NCBI RefSeq assembly: GCF_036099295.1
Contig: NZ_CP107976.1
Coordinates: 3,100,001-3,164,000 of the forward strand
Reading direction: 5' to 3'
DNA from: Streptomyces sp. NBC_00358
Lineage (GTDB): Bacteria; Actinomycetota; Actinomycetes; Streptomycetales; Streptomycetaceae
Length of the DNA stretch: 64,000 nt
Under the pieces are notes generated by a model. The model did no database searches and was not told the DNA's origin. It saw nothing but the letters and a program-made list of their open reading frames with translations. Positions 1-9,006 of this stretch are shown here, piece by piece; within the stretch, counting starts at the first letter, position 1, and each line of letters begins with the position of its first letter. The translations under genes were made by a program, and so were the position numbers.

Positions 1-768
1 CGCGAGAACCATGCTGACCAGCGCGATGTCCAGCAGCGGATACGCGAGCGACAGCGCGGTGTGCGCGACGCTGGGCCCGTCGAACTTGGCGGCCTGGGCG
101 AGCGCCAGGCTCCAGGACAGGGTGAGCAGCGATCCGCCGATCAGCCAGGCGTCCAGCGCGAGACACACCCAGCCCGCCCTGGTGACGGGCCGCTTGGCGA
201 GCACCAGCAGTCCGACGATGGCGGGTGGCGCGAAGCAGAGGAAGAAGAGGTCGGCGTAGCTCGGGCTGGGAACGGGGCGGTCGAGGACCACCTCGTACCA
301 CCCCCAGACCAGGTTCCCCAGCGAGGCCATCGCCGAGGAGAGCGCGAACAGCAGCCACGCGGGTCGAAAGCGGCTGCGCCGGCTGCGGGCGTAGAGGAAG
401 CAGGAGACCGCCGCGGTGCCCGCGGCGACGCTCAGCCCGAAGTCGCCCATGACCAGCGCGAGGCTCGTGGAGCCCCAGTCGAGCGCGGAACCGACGGCGT
501 ATCCCGCGCACACCAGGGCCAGCACGAGTTGCGAGAACAGGCCCGTCCCGCCGTCGAACATCGTCCGACGGGTCAGCAGCGCTCCTGGGGAGCTCACCGG
601 GCCCACCCGGTCCGTGCCCCGGGGTCCCGCTGGTCCCGGGTTGCCGGGTGCGCGTGCCTCCGGCGGCCGCCGTGCCTGCGGTGGTGATGGCCGGCGGGGC
701 CGCGTCTGTGCGTGGCCGCGCGCCAGGGTCGTCGGCGGCGGCCCCGCCGCGTCGGATCGTCGGTCCAT
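1..768 (-). CDS. Membrane sensor region of a probable c-di-GMP enzyme (3' end outside window)
   Basis: The reading frame is open from an ATG at 766-768 down to base 1, so only about 256 N-terminal residues are seen. A polar, Pro/Arg-rich stretch of about 65 residues precedes a second Met (559-561). After that come repeated hydrophobic segments (for example LVLALVCAGYAVGSAL, then several more) with short polar loops, which is the look of an integral-membrane input domain. No catalytic domain is inside the window. From memory of S. coelicolor synteny (near SCO5511, a CdgE-type GGDEF/EAL protein) I infer a diguanylate cyclase/phosphodiesterase. The rest of the gene, to the left, would show GGDEF or EAL motifs if this is right. 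The true start could be either Met. A BldD-like palindrome lies about 100 bp upstream. Confidence 0.6.
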   Translation of the reverse strand, partial: MDRRSDAAGPPPTTLARGHAQTRPRRPSPPQARRPPEARAPGNPGPAGPRGTDRVGPVSSPGALLTRRTMFDGGTGLFSQLVLALVCAGYAVGSALDWGSTSLALVMGDFGLSVAAGTAAVSCFLYARSRRSRFRPAWLLFALSSAMASLGNLVWGWYEVVLDRPVPSPSYADLFFLCFAPPAIVGLLVLAKRPVTRAGWVCLALDAWLIGGSLLTLSWSLALAQAAKFDGPSVAHTALSLAYPLLDIALVSMVLA

Positions 769-868
769 AGGCCGTGCATCGCCCGTCGCCCCCCTCGCAG
801 TCTCAATGTCCATCCCCGGCGCCGAACGGTGCGCGGCGCAGCCCCTGTCGGGACGATACACCAGTCTC

Positions 869-883
869 GTCACTCAGGGACAT
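869..883. promoter_or_regulatory. BldD-box-like palindrome
   Basis: The 15-mer GTCACTCAGGGACAT fits the published BldD consensus nTnACnC(A/T)GnGTnAn at 8 of 9 fixed positions. It sits in the gap upstream of the leftmost, leftward gene. BldD, the c-di-GMP-responsive developmental repressor of Streptomyces, is known to control several cdg genes, so the context fits. One motif match in high-GC DNA is weak by itself. Confidence 0.4.
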
Positions 884-987
884 AGTTCCTCTACGCTCCG
901 TAACGACCAGGGACTATGCCGACACTGCCCGCGTTCGGGAGACTGCGGAGGGTGCCCGAAGCCGACGGTGAGCGGCCGGGGAGTTGC

Positions 988-1929
988 TCAGGTCCCGGTG
1001 GTAAGGACCACGTTGCGCAGCGGCTCCCGGTTCACGAACAGGGTCAGCTGATCCGCCAGCAACCGCTTGGCGCGCGGCCGGAACGCCGAGGTGGGACCGC
1101 CGACATGGGGGCTGATGAGCACACCGGGCGCGTGCCACAACGGGTGCCCCGGGGGCAGCGGTTCGGGGTCGGTGACATCGAGGGCCGCGGTGAGGCGCCC
1201 GCTCTCCAGCTCGGTGAGCAGTGCCTTCGTGTCCACGACCGGGCCGCGGGCCATGTTCACGAGGAGCGCGCCGTCCTTCATCCGGGACAGGAAACCGGCG
1301 TTCACCAGGCCGCGGGTGGCGTCCGTGAGCGGTGTGGACAGCACGACGATGTCGGACTCGGGCAGCAGTGAGGGCAGGTCCGCGAGGGGGCGCACGGGAC
1401 CGCGCGCCGTTGCACGGGCGGAGCGTGCGACGCGCACGATCCGCGCGAGCTCGAACGGAGCGAGCCTGTCCTCGATCGCCGAACCGATCGACCCGTACCC
1501 CACGATGAGGACCGACTTGTCGGCCAGCGAGGGCCGGAACCCCGAGCGCCACTCCTCCTCGTCCTGGCCCCGCACGAAGTCGGGGATGCCGCGCAGCGAG
1601 GCGAGGATCAGGGTGAGGGTGAGCTCCGCCGTGCTCGCCTCGTGCACTCCGCGGGCGTTGCACAACACCACGCCGGGATGGAGGGACTTGATGCTCGGCA
1701 GTACGTGGTCGACGCCGGCGGAGAGTGTCTGCACGGCCCGGACCGACGTCATTTCGGACATCGGCCGCCGCGAGACCTCGGACGGTTTCATGTAGGGCAC
1801 GACATAGAACACGCAGTCGGCCGGATCAGCGGGAAAGTCCTGGCCGCCGTCCCAGAAGCGGTAGTCGAGGCCCTCGGGAAGTCCGTCGATCTCGTCGGCG
1901 TGGAAGGGAAGCCAGACATCGGAAGTCAT
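988..1929 (-). CDS. D-isomer-specific 2-hydroxyacid dehydrogenase
   Basis: This cytosolic NAD(P)-dependent oxidoreductase of 313 residues would interconvert a 2-hydroxyacid and a 2-oxoacid. The nucleotide-binding motif VGYGSIGSAI lies near residue 140. The family's catalytic Arg (in NMARGPVVD), Glu region and His (in ISPHVGG) follow in order. The start is set at the ATG giving MTSDVW; an in-frame ATG nine codons upstream would run into the promoter of the divergent aldo/keto reductase. The substrate (phosphoglycerate, glyoxylate, hydroxypyruvate or other) cannot be read from sequence. It is too short to be a canonical SerA with an ACT domain. Confidence 0.88.
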   Translation of the reverse strand: MTSDVWLPFHADEIDGLPEGLDYRFWDGGQDFPADPADCVFYVVPYMKPSEVSRRPMSEMTSVRAVQTLSAGVDHVLPSIKSLHPGVVLCNARGVHEASTAELTLTLILASLRGIPDFVRGQDEEEWRSGFRPSLADKSVLIVGYGSIGSAIEDRLAPFELARIVRVARSARATARGPVRPLADLPSLLPESDIVVLSTPLTDATRGLVNAGFLSRMKDGALLVNMARGPVVDTKALLTELESGRLTAALDVTDPEPLPPGHPLWHAPGVLISPHVGGPTSAFRPRAKRLLADQLTLFVNREPLRNVVLTTGT

Positions 1930-2005
1930 GGTCACGAGGTTATGCCAGGCGCCCATGCGCGCAGAGGTTAGGTTGGGGGGCCAACCGAGGGAGGATCACG
2001 GCCAG

Positions 2006-3013
2006 GTGGAGCGCAGAACGATCGGGGCGGCGGCGCTCGATGTGGGGGCGGTCGGGCTCGGATGCATGCCGATGAGCTGGGCCTACACCGGATCGCAACA
2101 GCGTGGCGAGCAGTCGCTGCGCGCGGTGCACGCTGCGCTCGACCGGGGTTCCACACTGCTCGACACGGCCGACATGTACGGCCCCTTCACCAATGAGCTG
2201 CTCGTCGGGCGGGTGCTCAGGGAGCGGCGTTCCGAGGCCTTCGTGTCGACGAAGGTGGGCCTGCTGGTGGGCGACCAGCACCTCGTGGCCAACGGCCGCC
2301 CCGGCTATGTGAGACGGGCGTGCGACGCCTCGCTGCGGCGGCTCCAGACGGACGTGATCGACCTCTATCAACTGCATCGCGCGGACCCGGAGATACCGGT
2401 CGAGGAGACCTGGGGCGCGATGGCCGAGCTCGTCTCGGCCGGAAAGGTGCGCTCGCTCGGGCTGTGCGCGGTGGGTGCCCGGTCCGCCCGCCGACCGGGG
2501 GCGCGGCTGCACGACGGAACGATCCGGCAGTTGGAGCGGGTCCAGCAGGTCTTCCCGGTGAGCACCGTGCAGGCCGAGCTGTCGGTGTGGTCGACGGAGG
2601 CACTGGACGCGCTGCTTCCGTGGTGCGCGGCGCGCGGTGTCGGGTTCCTCGCCGCGATGCCGCTCGGCAACGGCTTCCTCACCGGCACACTGACCCCCGG
2701 CGAGGGCTTCGAGCCCGACGACCTGCGGGCCCGCCATCCCCGCTTCACCGCCGAGATGATGGCCGCGAACCAGCCGATCGTCGTGGGTCTGCGGCGGATC
2801 GCCCGGCGTCACGGGGGTGGCGGCCCTCCCGTCACTCCCGCGCAGGTGGCGCTGGCGTGGGTCCTGGCGCAGGGTCCGCACGTGGTCCCGGTTCCGGGGG
2901 CCAAGCGGGAGCGCTGGGTCGCCGAGAACGCGGGGGCGGCCGGGCTGCGGCTGACGGCGGAGGATCTCGCCGAGGTGGCGGGGCTGCCGGGGGCGCTGGG
3001 ATCCTGGGACTGA
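2006..3013 (+). CDS. Aldo/keto reductase
   Basis: This is an NADPH-dependent aldo/keto reductase of 335 residues with a cytosolic TIM barrel. The catalytic tetrad is visible as Asp and Tyr in LLDTADMYGP, Lys in FVSTKVG and His in YQLHRAD. The C-terminal cofactor region with VVPVPGAKR is present. The GTG start (VERRTIG) is preferred because a purine-rich GAGGGAGG lies about a dozen bases upstream. A longer ATG frame beginning near 1928 would overlap the start of the divergent dehydrogenase gene. The family resembles YajO/Tas-type general reductases; the substrate is unknown. The two divergent redox genes share a promoter gap of under 100 bp. Confidence 0.88.
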   Translation: MERRTIGAAALDVGAVGLGCMPMSWAYTGSQQRGEQSLRAVHAALDRGSTLLDTADMYGPFTNELLVGRVLRERRSEAFVSTKVGLLVGDQHLVANGRPGYVRRACDASLRRLQTDVIDLYQLHRADPEIPVEETWGAMAELVSAGKVRSLGLCAVGARSARRPGARLHDGTIRQLERVQQVFPVSTVQAELSVWSTEALDALLPWCAARGVGFLAAMPLGNGFLTGTLTPGEGFEPDDLRARHPRFTAEMMAANQPIVVGLRRIARRHGGGGPPVTPAQVALAWVLAQGPHVVPVPGAKRERWVAENAGAAGLRLTAEDLAEVAGLPGALGSWD

Positions 3014-3021
3014 GCGGCGCC

Positions 3022-3042
3022 GCGATCCGGACCGCGGATCGC
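3022..3042. terminator. Short hairpin after the aldo/keto reductase gene
   Basis: A 7-bp perfect inverted repeat GCGATCC/GGATCGC with a 7-base loop lies 9 bases after the stop codon. There is no U tract. It is a weak candidate terminator. Confidence 0.35.
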
Positions 3043-3115
3043 CGTCACGCGATCGGGAACCCGTGGAGCGCGAGCGGTGTATGAACGGTAGGACCGCCGC
3101 GTCGAAGGGAAACTG

Positions 3116-4288
3116 ATGGTGCAAGTTCGTTCAGCGACAGTCGTGTTGGCCGCGGCCGCGCTTCTGGTGACCGCAGGCTGTTCCTCGGGCGGCGGCGGGA
3201 GCTCGGCCGGTCCGAGCACGCTGCCCGGCGTCGGGAGTACGACACCGCACCCGTCGCCCTCCCGGAGCGCCACCCCCGAGGAGACACCGCCCGCGAAGGG
3301 CTCGGTGAGGGTCCTGCGTACCGTCACCGAGGGCCTCGACACTCCCTGGGGCCTGGCGCCGCTGCCCGGGGGCGGTCTGCTGGTGTCCTCGCGGGACAAG
3401 GGGACGATCACCCGGATCGACGAGAAGACCGGCGCGAAGACCGTCCTGGGCGAGGTCCCCGGGGTGGCCCCGGCCGGCGAGGGCGGCCTCCTGGGCATCG
3501 CCCTCTCCCCCGACTACGCCTCGGACCACATGATCTACGCCTACCTGACCACGGCCTCGGACAACCGCATCGTGCGCATGCTGTACGACGAGAAGAAGCC
3601 GTCCGACGAGCAGCTCGGCGCACCGGACACGATCTTCAAGGGCATCCCCAAGGGGGTGATCCACAACGGCGGCAGGATCGCGTTCGGTCCGGACCGGATG
3701 CTGTACGCGGGCACGGGCGAGACGGGTGACCGGGGCCTGGCCCAGGACAGGAAGTCGCTCGGGGGCAAGATCCTGCGGATGACGCCGGAGGGCGAGCCCG
3801 CGCCGGGCAATCCGTTCCCCGACTCGGCCGTGTACTCGTACGGGCACCGCAATGTCCAGGGCCTCGCCTGGGACGACAGGCAGCGGCTGTGGGCCTCGGA
3901 GTTCGGCCAGGACACCTGGGACGAGCTGAACCAGATCAAGCCGGGCGACAACGACGGCTGGCCGGTGGTGGAGGGGATCGGCGACAACCCCGAATACCAG
4001 AACCCGGTCGTCCAGTGGCACACCGACGAGGCCTCCCCGAGCGGGATCGCCTACGCGGAGGGTTCCATATGGATGGCGGCCCTCAAGGGCGAGCGCCTGT
4101 GGCGCATCCCGTTGAACGGCACCAAGGCGTCCGCGGCGCCCGAGGCCTTCCTGAAGGGCAGGTACGGCCGTCTCCGCACGGTCGTCTCCGCGGGCGGCGA
4201 CAAGCTCTGGCTGACCACGAGCGAGACCGACGGCCGCGGCACCCCCGTGAAGGGAGACGACCGGATCCTGGAACTGGAGGTGAAGTAG
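3116..4288 (+). CDS. PQQ-dependent sugar dehydrogenase-like lipoprotein
   Basis: This secreted lipoprotein of 390 residues has a signal peptide ending in the lipobox VTAGC (Cys about residue 22), then a Ser/Pro/Thr-rich linker to about residue 60. A six-bladed propeller of the glucose/sorbosone dehydrogenase family follows. Family hallmarks seen are LDTPWGLAPLPGG, GLLGIALSPDY, IHNGGRIAFGPD, GETGD, SYGHRNVQGLAWD and the closing blade with SPSGIAYAEG. Such proteins oxidise soluble aldoses using PQQ and Ca2+, but many Streptomyces members have no proven activity and no PQQ genes are seen here. A purine-rich GAAGGGA precedes the ATG. The gene converges on the Gln-Glu-repeat gene with only 13 bases between stops. 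Confidence 0.85.
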   Translation: MVQVRSATVVLAAAALLVTAGCSSGGGGSSAGPSTLPGVGSTTPHPSPSRSATPEETPPAKGSVRVLRTVTEGLDTPWGLAPLPGGGLLVSSRDKGTITRIDEKTGAKTVLGEVPGVAPAGEGGLLGIALSPDYASDHMIYAYLTTASDNRIVRMLYDEKKPSDEQLGAPDTIFKGIPKGVIHNGGRIAFGPDRMLYAGTGETGDRGLAQDRKSLGGKILRMTPEGEPAPGNPFPDSAVYSYGHRNVQGLAWDDRQRLWASEFGQDTWDELNQIKPGDNDGWPVVEGIGDNPEYQNPVVQWHTDEASPSGIAYAEGSIWMAALKGERLWRIPLNGTKASAAPEAFLKGRYGRLRTVVSAGGDKLWLTTSETDGRGTPVKGDDRILELEVK

Positions 4289-4301
4289 GAGGGCGGGAGG
4301 A

Positions 4302-4730
<429 letters not shown>

Positions 4731-4767
4731 GGCGCCTCCCTCGGCCCGATCCCTCGCAGCGTAGACC

Positions 4768-7700
4768 TCAGCCCGCCGCTCGGGCGGCCGGGGCCTCCGG
4801 CGGGAAGAGCCGCAGCCGGTGGGCCAGTGCCGCGGCCTCCCCCCGTCCTGAGACGCCCAGCTTGGCCAGAATGTTCGAGACGTGGACGCTGGCCGTCTTC
4901 GGGGAGATAAAGAGTTCCTCGGCGATCCGCCGGTTGCTGCGGCCGGCGGCGACGAGGCGCAGGACGTCGCGCTCGCGGCTGGTGAGGCCGAGTGCGACCG
5001 CCGGGTCGACGGGCGCGGCCCCGGACCGCTCGGGGGCGTGTTCGAGGGTGAGGCGGGCGCGCTGGGCGAGCAGGGCGACGGCGTCGGCGAGCGGGCGGGC
5101 GCCGAGGTGCTCGGCGGCTGCGCGGGCCAGCCGCAGGAGTTCCGTGGCGCGGGCCCGTTCGTCGTCCTCCGCGCCCGTGAGCAGCAGGGCCTCGGCGAGG
5201 CGGAGGCGGACCCGGGCGAGGTCGTAGGGGCGCTCCAGTGGTTCGAGTGCCTCGACGAGCTCGAACCACTGCTCCGGGGTGCTCGCGCCGTCGGCCCGGT
5301 GGAGTTCGGCGCGGACCCAGTCGGCGTACGTGTGCCAGACGGGCGCTCCGGTGGCCAGGGTCTTCGCGGCCTCGGCGATGCGTTCCAGGGTCGGGCCGCG
5401 GCCGGGCTCGGCGACGGGCAGGCCGCGGGCGTCGGCCTCCGCGGTGGCGGCGGTCAGCAGCAGCGGCCAGGCGTAGCGCTGGGTGCCGGGCGGGAAGCCC
5501 GCGTCCAGGGCCTGCTCCAGGGCGGCACGCGCGTCGAGGAGCCGGCCCTCGCCCGCCGCGAGGCCGATGGCCGTGCACAGCAGCGGCAGGGAGTGCTGGG
5601 GCATCGGGTCATGGGTGCCGAAGTGGCTTTGGGCGGAGGCCAGTTGGCGTCCCGCCTCGATGAGGTCGCCGCGGGCGAGGGCGACGGGCGCGAGGCGGGC
5701 CGCGCCCACGCCGGAGGCCTTGCCGCTGAGTCCGATGCCCAGGGCGTTGCGCGCGGCCTCGGCGGCTTCGTCCCACCGGCCGAGCGCGAACAGCGATTCG
5801 GAGAGGTTCCCCCAGATCCAGGCCTGAGTGTCCAACAGCCCGTTCCTACAGGCGAGTTCGATGCCTTCGCGGAGGATCGTGACGGCCTCGCGGGAGCGGC
5901 CGACCGATTCCAGATGGGAGGGCAGGTTGATGTGCAGACGGCCCACGACATAGGCGGCGCCCTGCCGGTTCGCCCGTTCCCTGACCCGGTACATCTCCGC
6001 GAGCCCCGCCTCGACGTCCCCCGCGTCGACCATCAGGCCGCCGAGGGTGAGCCGGGCGTTCAGTTCCGTGTCCCGGGCGCCCACCATGTGCGCGTACTCC
6101 ACGGCCCGTTCGGCCGCCGAGAGGGCGCCGTGGCCCGGTTCGTGGAGCATGCACCAGGCGGCGACCATGGACAGCACCTCGGCGTGCACCTCGGACGGCG
6201 GGAGACCGCGCACCAGGTCCTGGGCGGTGGCGAGTTCCTTCCAGCCGTCGCCGCGGACCTGCGCCTGGACGAGCCGGGAGCGCTGGATCCAGAACCACGC
6301 GGAGCGCAGCGGGTCGCCCTCGCCCTCCAGGAGGTGCAGCGCCCGCTTGGTCGTCTTCAGGGCACGCTCGCGCTCACCGCACAGCCGGCCGGCGACCGCG
6401 GCCTCGGCCATCAGGTCGAGGTAGCGCAGGGGTGTGGTCGCGGGGTCGCAGCCGCAGGGAGGGTAGGCCTCCACGTAGTCGATGGGGCGCAGTTCGGCCC
6501 GTACGGCGTCGGGGGCCACCTCCCACAGCTCCATCGCCCGCTCCAGGAGCCGCAGTTGCTCGGAATGGGCGTGCCTTCGGCGGGCCTCCACGGAGGCGTC
6601 GAGGACGGCGGGCAGGGCCTTGGCGGCGTCATGGGCCTGGTACCAGTAGCTGGCCAGGCGGGTGACGCGCTCGTCGGCCGGTACGAGTGCCGGGTCGGCC
6701 TCCAGGGCTTCGGCGTAGCGGCGGTTGAAGCGGGAGCGTTCGCCGGGCAGCAGGTCGTCGCTGACGGCCTCGCGCACGAGGGAGTGGCGGAAGCGGTAGC
6801 CGTCGCCGCCGGGCGAGGCGATCAGGATGTTGGCGCCGACGCAGGCGCGCAGGGCCTCGATGAGGTCGTCCTCGGCGAGCCGTGCCACGGCGGCCAGCAG
6901 GGGGTACTCGACGACGCAGCCGCCCTCGGCGACGATCCGGGCGATCCGCTGGGAGCTCTCCGGCAGTCCTTCGACCCGGACGAGGAGCAGATCGCGCAGG
7001 GAGTCCGTGAGCCGCGTACGGCAGCCCTCGTGGGCGGCGACGGTGAGTTCCTCGACGAAGAACGCGTTGCCGTCGGAACGGGCGAAGATCTCGTCGATCT
7101 GGGCGGGGTCGGGTTCGCGGGCCAGGATTCCGGCGATCTGGCGGCCGGCCTCGGCGCGGCTGAAGCGGCCCAGTTCGATGCGGCGGACCGTGCGGAGCCG
7201 GTCGAGTTCGGCGAGCAGGGGGCGCAGCGGGTGGCGGCGGTGGATGTCGTCGGCGCGGTAGGTGGCGATCACGACGAGGCGGCCGTTGCGCAGCGTGCGG
7301 AAGAGGTAGGCGAGCAGATGGCGGGTGGAGGCGTCGGCCCAGTGCAGGTCTTCGAGGACGAGAACGACCGTGCGGTCCGCGGCGACGCGTTCCAGGAGGC
7401 GGGCGGTGAGCTCGAAGAGGCGGGCCGTGCCGTCCTCCTCGTACTGCCGTCCGCGGGTCGCCCGGGCGAGCTCGGGGAGCAGCCGGGCGAGTTCGTCCTC
7501 CTGTCCGGCGGCCGCGGCGGCGAGCTCGTCGGGCAGGGCGCGGCGCAGGGCCCGCAGGGCGCTGGAGAACGGGGCGAAGGGGAGGCCGTCGGCGCCGATC
7601 TCGACGCAGCCGCCACCGGCCACGACGGCGCCCTCGCGGGCGGCGGCGGCGCCGAACTCCTCCAGGAGACGGGTCTTGCCGACACCCGCCTCGCCGCCGA

Positions 7701-7821
7701 GCAGCAACGCCTGCGGCTCTCCCGCGGCGGCGCGGGAGAGCGCGTCGTTCAACACACCCAGTTCGTCGGCGCGTCCGACGAACACCGGGCTGACGGACCT
7801 GGTCTCCACGGGCCCGAGCAT
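4768..7821 (-). CDS. LAL-type LuxR-family transcriptional regulator with AAA ATPase
   Basis: This large ATP-binding regulator (about 1,017 residues) is of the MalT/LAL type. It begins with SPVFVGRADEL, a Walker A motif GGEAGVGKT at about residues 42-50, and a Walker B-like VVLVLEDLHWAD about 100 residues later. A long middle of helical TPR-like repeats follows. The C-terminal LuxR/GerE helix-turn-helix (LTSRERDVLRLVAAGRSNRRIAEEL, listed here only as its first part plus SPKTASVHVSNIL) occupies the last 70 residues. The chosen ATG gives a normal start for the family; an in-frame upstream ATG at 7992 would add 57 Gly/Arg-rich residues unlike the family. No clear Shine-Dalgarno marks either. Ligand and targets are unknown. 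Confidence 0.88.
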   Translation of the reverse strand: MLGPVETRSVSPVFVGRADELGVLNDALSRAAAGEPQALLLGGEAGVGKTRLLEEFGAAAAREGAVVAGGGCVEIGADGLPFAPFSSALRALRRALPDELAAAAAGQEDELARLLPELARATRGRQYEEDGTARLFELTARLLERVAADRTVVLVLEDLHWADASTRHLLAYLFRTLRNGRLVVIATYRADDIHRRHPLRPLLAELDRLRTVRRIELGRFSRAEAGRQIAGILAREPDPAQIDEIFARSDGNAFFVEELTVAAHEGCRTRLTDSLRDLLLVRVEGLPESSQRIARIVAEGGCVVEYPLLAAVARLAEDDLIEALRACVGANILIASPGGDGYRFRHSLVREAVSDDLLPGERSRFNRRYAEALEADPALVPADERVTRLASYWYQAHDAAKALPAVLDASVEARRRHAHSEQLRLLERAMELWEVAPDAVRAELRPIDYVEAYPPCGCDPATTPLRYLDLMAEAAVAGRLCGERERALKTTKRALHLLEGEGDPLRSAWFWIQRSRLVQAQVRGDGWKELATAQDLVRGLPPSEVHAEVLSMVAAWCMLHEPGHGALSAAERAVEYAHMVGARDTELNARLTLGGLMVDAGDVEAGLAEMYRVRERANRQGAAYVVGRLHINLPSHLESVGRSREAVTILREGIELACRNGLLDTQAWIWGNLSESLFALGRWDEAAEAARNALGIGLSGKASGVGAARLAPVALARGDLIEAGRQLASAQSHFGTHDPMPQHSLPLLCTAIGLAAGEGRLLDARAALEQALDAGFPPGTQRYAWPLLLTAATAEADARGLPVAEPGRGPTLERIAEAAKTLATGAPVWHTYADWVRAELHRADGASTPEQWFELVEALEPLERPYDLARVRLRLAEALLLTGAEDDERARATELLRLARAAAEHLGARPLADAVALLAQRARLTLEHAPERSGAAPVDPAVALGLTSRERDVLRLVAAGRSNRRIAEELFISPKTASVHVSNILAKLGVSGRGEAAALAHRLRLFPPEAPAARAAG

Positions 7822-7988
7822 GGCACAGGCATCCGGCGCGGCGGCACCGGTTATCCGCAGGGCGATCAGTGCCCCGCCGGCCGGCCCGCCGCCGCCCGGC
7901 GGGAGGCGGCCGACCCCTGTACGGCCGCCGTCCCGCGCACCCCCCGGACGGCCGGACGGCGTGCGGCCGTCCACGGGTGCCCCGGCGC

Positions 7989-8186
7989 TCACGCGGCGCG
8001 GGCGAAACGGTGCCGGCGGGGACGGTCGCCGGGGGACCGCCCCTCCGCGTCACCCTGTGCGGTCCGGCGGGCCGCGGCGCGGCGGGCGGCCCGGCGGCCG
8101 CTCAGGGCCTCCTTGGCGAGCCGGTAGCTCCGGGCCTCGCGGATCAGTTCCGCGGACCGGATCTGCTGGAGTTCGTACTCGAACAT
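7989..8186 (-). CDS. Small Arg-rich hypothetical protein
   Basis: A 65-residue protein begins MFEYELQQIRSAELIREA and continues with an Arg/Ala-rich helix and a basic tail. This head is a recurrent short family in Streptomyces with no known function. The start is set at the ATG preceded by AGGGG at 7 bases, rather than an upstream in-frame ATG. No membrane segment is present. The basic helix could bind nucleic acid or membrane, but that is only inference. It lies upstream of the LAL regulator gene in the same direction with a gap of about 170 bp. Confidence 0.6.
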   Translation of the reverse strand: MFEYELQQIRSAELIREARSYRLAKEALSGRRAARRAAARRTAQGDAEGRSPGDRPRRHRFARAA

Positions 8187-8299
8187 GTCGTACCCCTGGT
8201 GATGAGTCGGTTTCGGTCTCGCTTGTTCGCGATGCCTCAACCCTCGTCTCCCAGGGGGGTGCGCCACATCGGGAGAGTTCCGCATCTTGGACGCACGAA

Positions 8300-8344
8300 G
8301 GGCCTTAGGGCGGCGGCCGATTGCTCGCGCCGGCCCTAAGGCCC
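8300..8344. terminator. Perfect 12-bp hairpin terminator
   Basis: GGGCCTTAGGGC pairs perfectly with GCCCTAAGGCCC; inside it a shorter GC stem is possible. It lies just beyond the stop of the leftward two-helix membrane protein gene (8363) and about 115 bp before the next gene. There is no U tract, as is common for Streptomyces terminators. Confidence 0.75.
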
Positions 8345-8362
8345 CTCAGAGTGGTCGGGATG

Positions 8363-8971
8363 TCAGCTGGTGGAGGGCAGTCCGAGGAGGACGTCGGAGT
8401 ACTTGGCGACCGCGAGCACCAGCCCGACGACGCCGAGCGAGACGCCCGCCCAGGCGACGGACTTGATCCAGGCGGCCTGCGGCTTGCCGGGGGCGCCGAA
8501 CGCGGGCCGGACGAGCACGACGACGCCGACGATCAGCGCGGCCAGCGCGAAGAGGCCGCCGATGAGCGCGGTGGTCGCCCAGGCATCGCCGTAGACCTCC
8601 TTGACCTGCGTGGCGACGCTGGCGGTCGACGAGGTCCGGAGCTGGCCGACCAGGGTCTCGCGGGCGGCGGCCACGGTGGCGACCCAGCTACCGGTCAGCG
8701 ACACGACGCCGAGTCCGGCGGAGACCACGGCCGCGGCACCCTGGCCGACACCGGTGTCCCGCGCCGTACCGGCGGAGTCGTCGCCGTTCCCCAGGACGTC
8801 ATCGGCCTCGTCGGCCTCGTCCTGCTCCGCGGTCTCGTCCTCGGCCGCGGTCCCGTCGTCCGCGGCCGCCTCGGCGGCCTGGTCGGACTTGGTGACGTCC
8901 ACGGTCTGCTCGTCGCGCTGTGCCTCGGTACCGGTCTCGGCCCCGGTCTCGTCAACTGTCTTGGTTCCCAT
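8363..8971 (-). CDS. Hypothetical membrane protein with acidic N-terminus
   Basis: This 202-residue protein starts with about 75 very acidic residues rich in Glu, Asp, Ala and Thr, which look intrinsically disordered. A first hydrophobic segment follows (GAAAVVSAGLGVVSLTGSWVA region, cut here), then an amphipathic stretch, and two clear transmembrane helices (LIGGLFALAALIVGVVVLV and WAGVSLGVVGLVLAVA). The start is the ATG at 8969-8971; frames upstream of it are Arg/Ala noise. I do not recognise the function. It lies downstream of the acetyltransferase gene with a 35-bp gap, so it may be cotranscribed. Confidence 0.7.
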   Translation of the reverse strand: MGTKTVDETGAETGTEAQRDEQTVDVTKSDQAAEAAADDGTAAEDETAEQDEADEADDVLGNGDDSAGTARDTGVGQGAAAVVSAGLGVVSLTGSWVATVAAARETLVGQLRTSSTASVATQVKEVYGDAWATTALIGGLFALAALIVGVVVLVRPAFGAPGKPQAAWIKSVAWAGVSLGVVGLVLAVAKYSDVLLGLPSTS

Positions 8972-9006
8972 GAAGCGCACCGTACGGACGCTGTCTGAGA
9001 AGTTCC

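Noticed and set aside
3131..4021. A leftward frame of 296 codons inside the sugar-dehydrogenase gene
   Set aside because: It is antisense to a complete propeller protein with a lipobox and shows no motif.
4882..8127. A rightward frame of about 1,080 codons opposite the LAL regulator
   Set aside because: Its protein is Gly/Arg/Gln/Val noise with no domain. The opposite frame holds complete AAA and LuxR motifs, so this is a shadow of high-GC codon bias.
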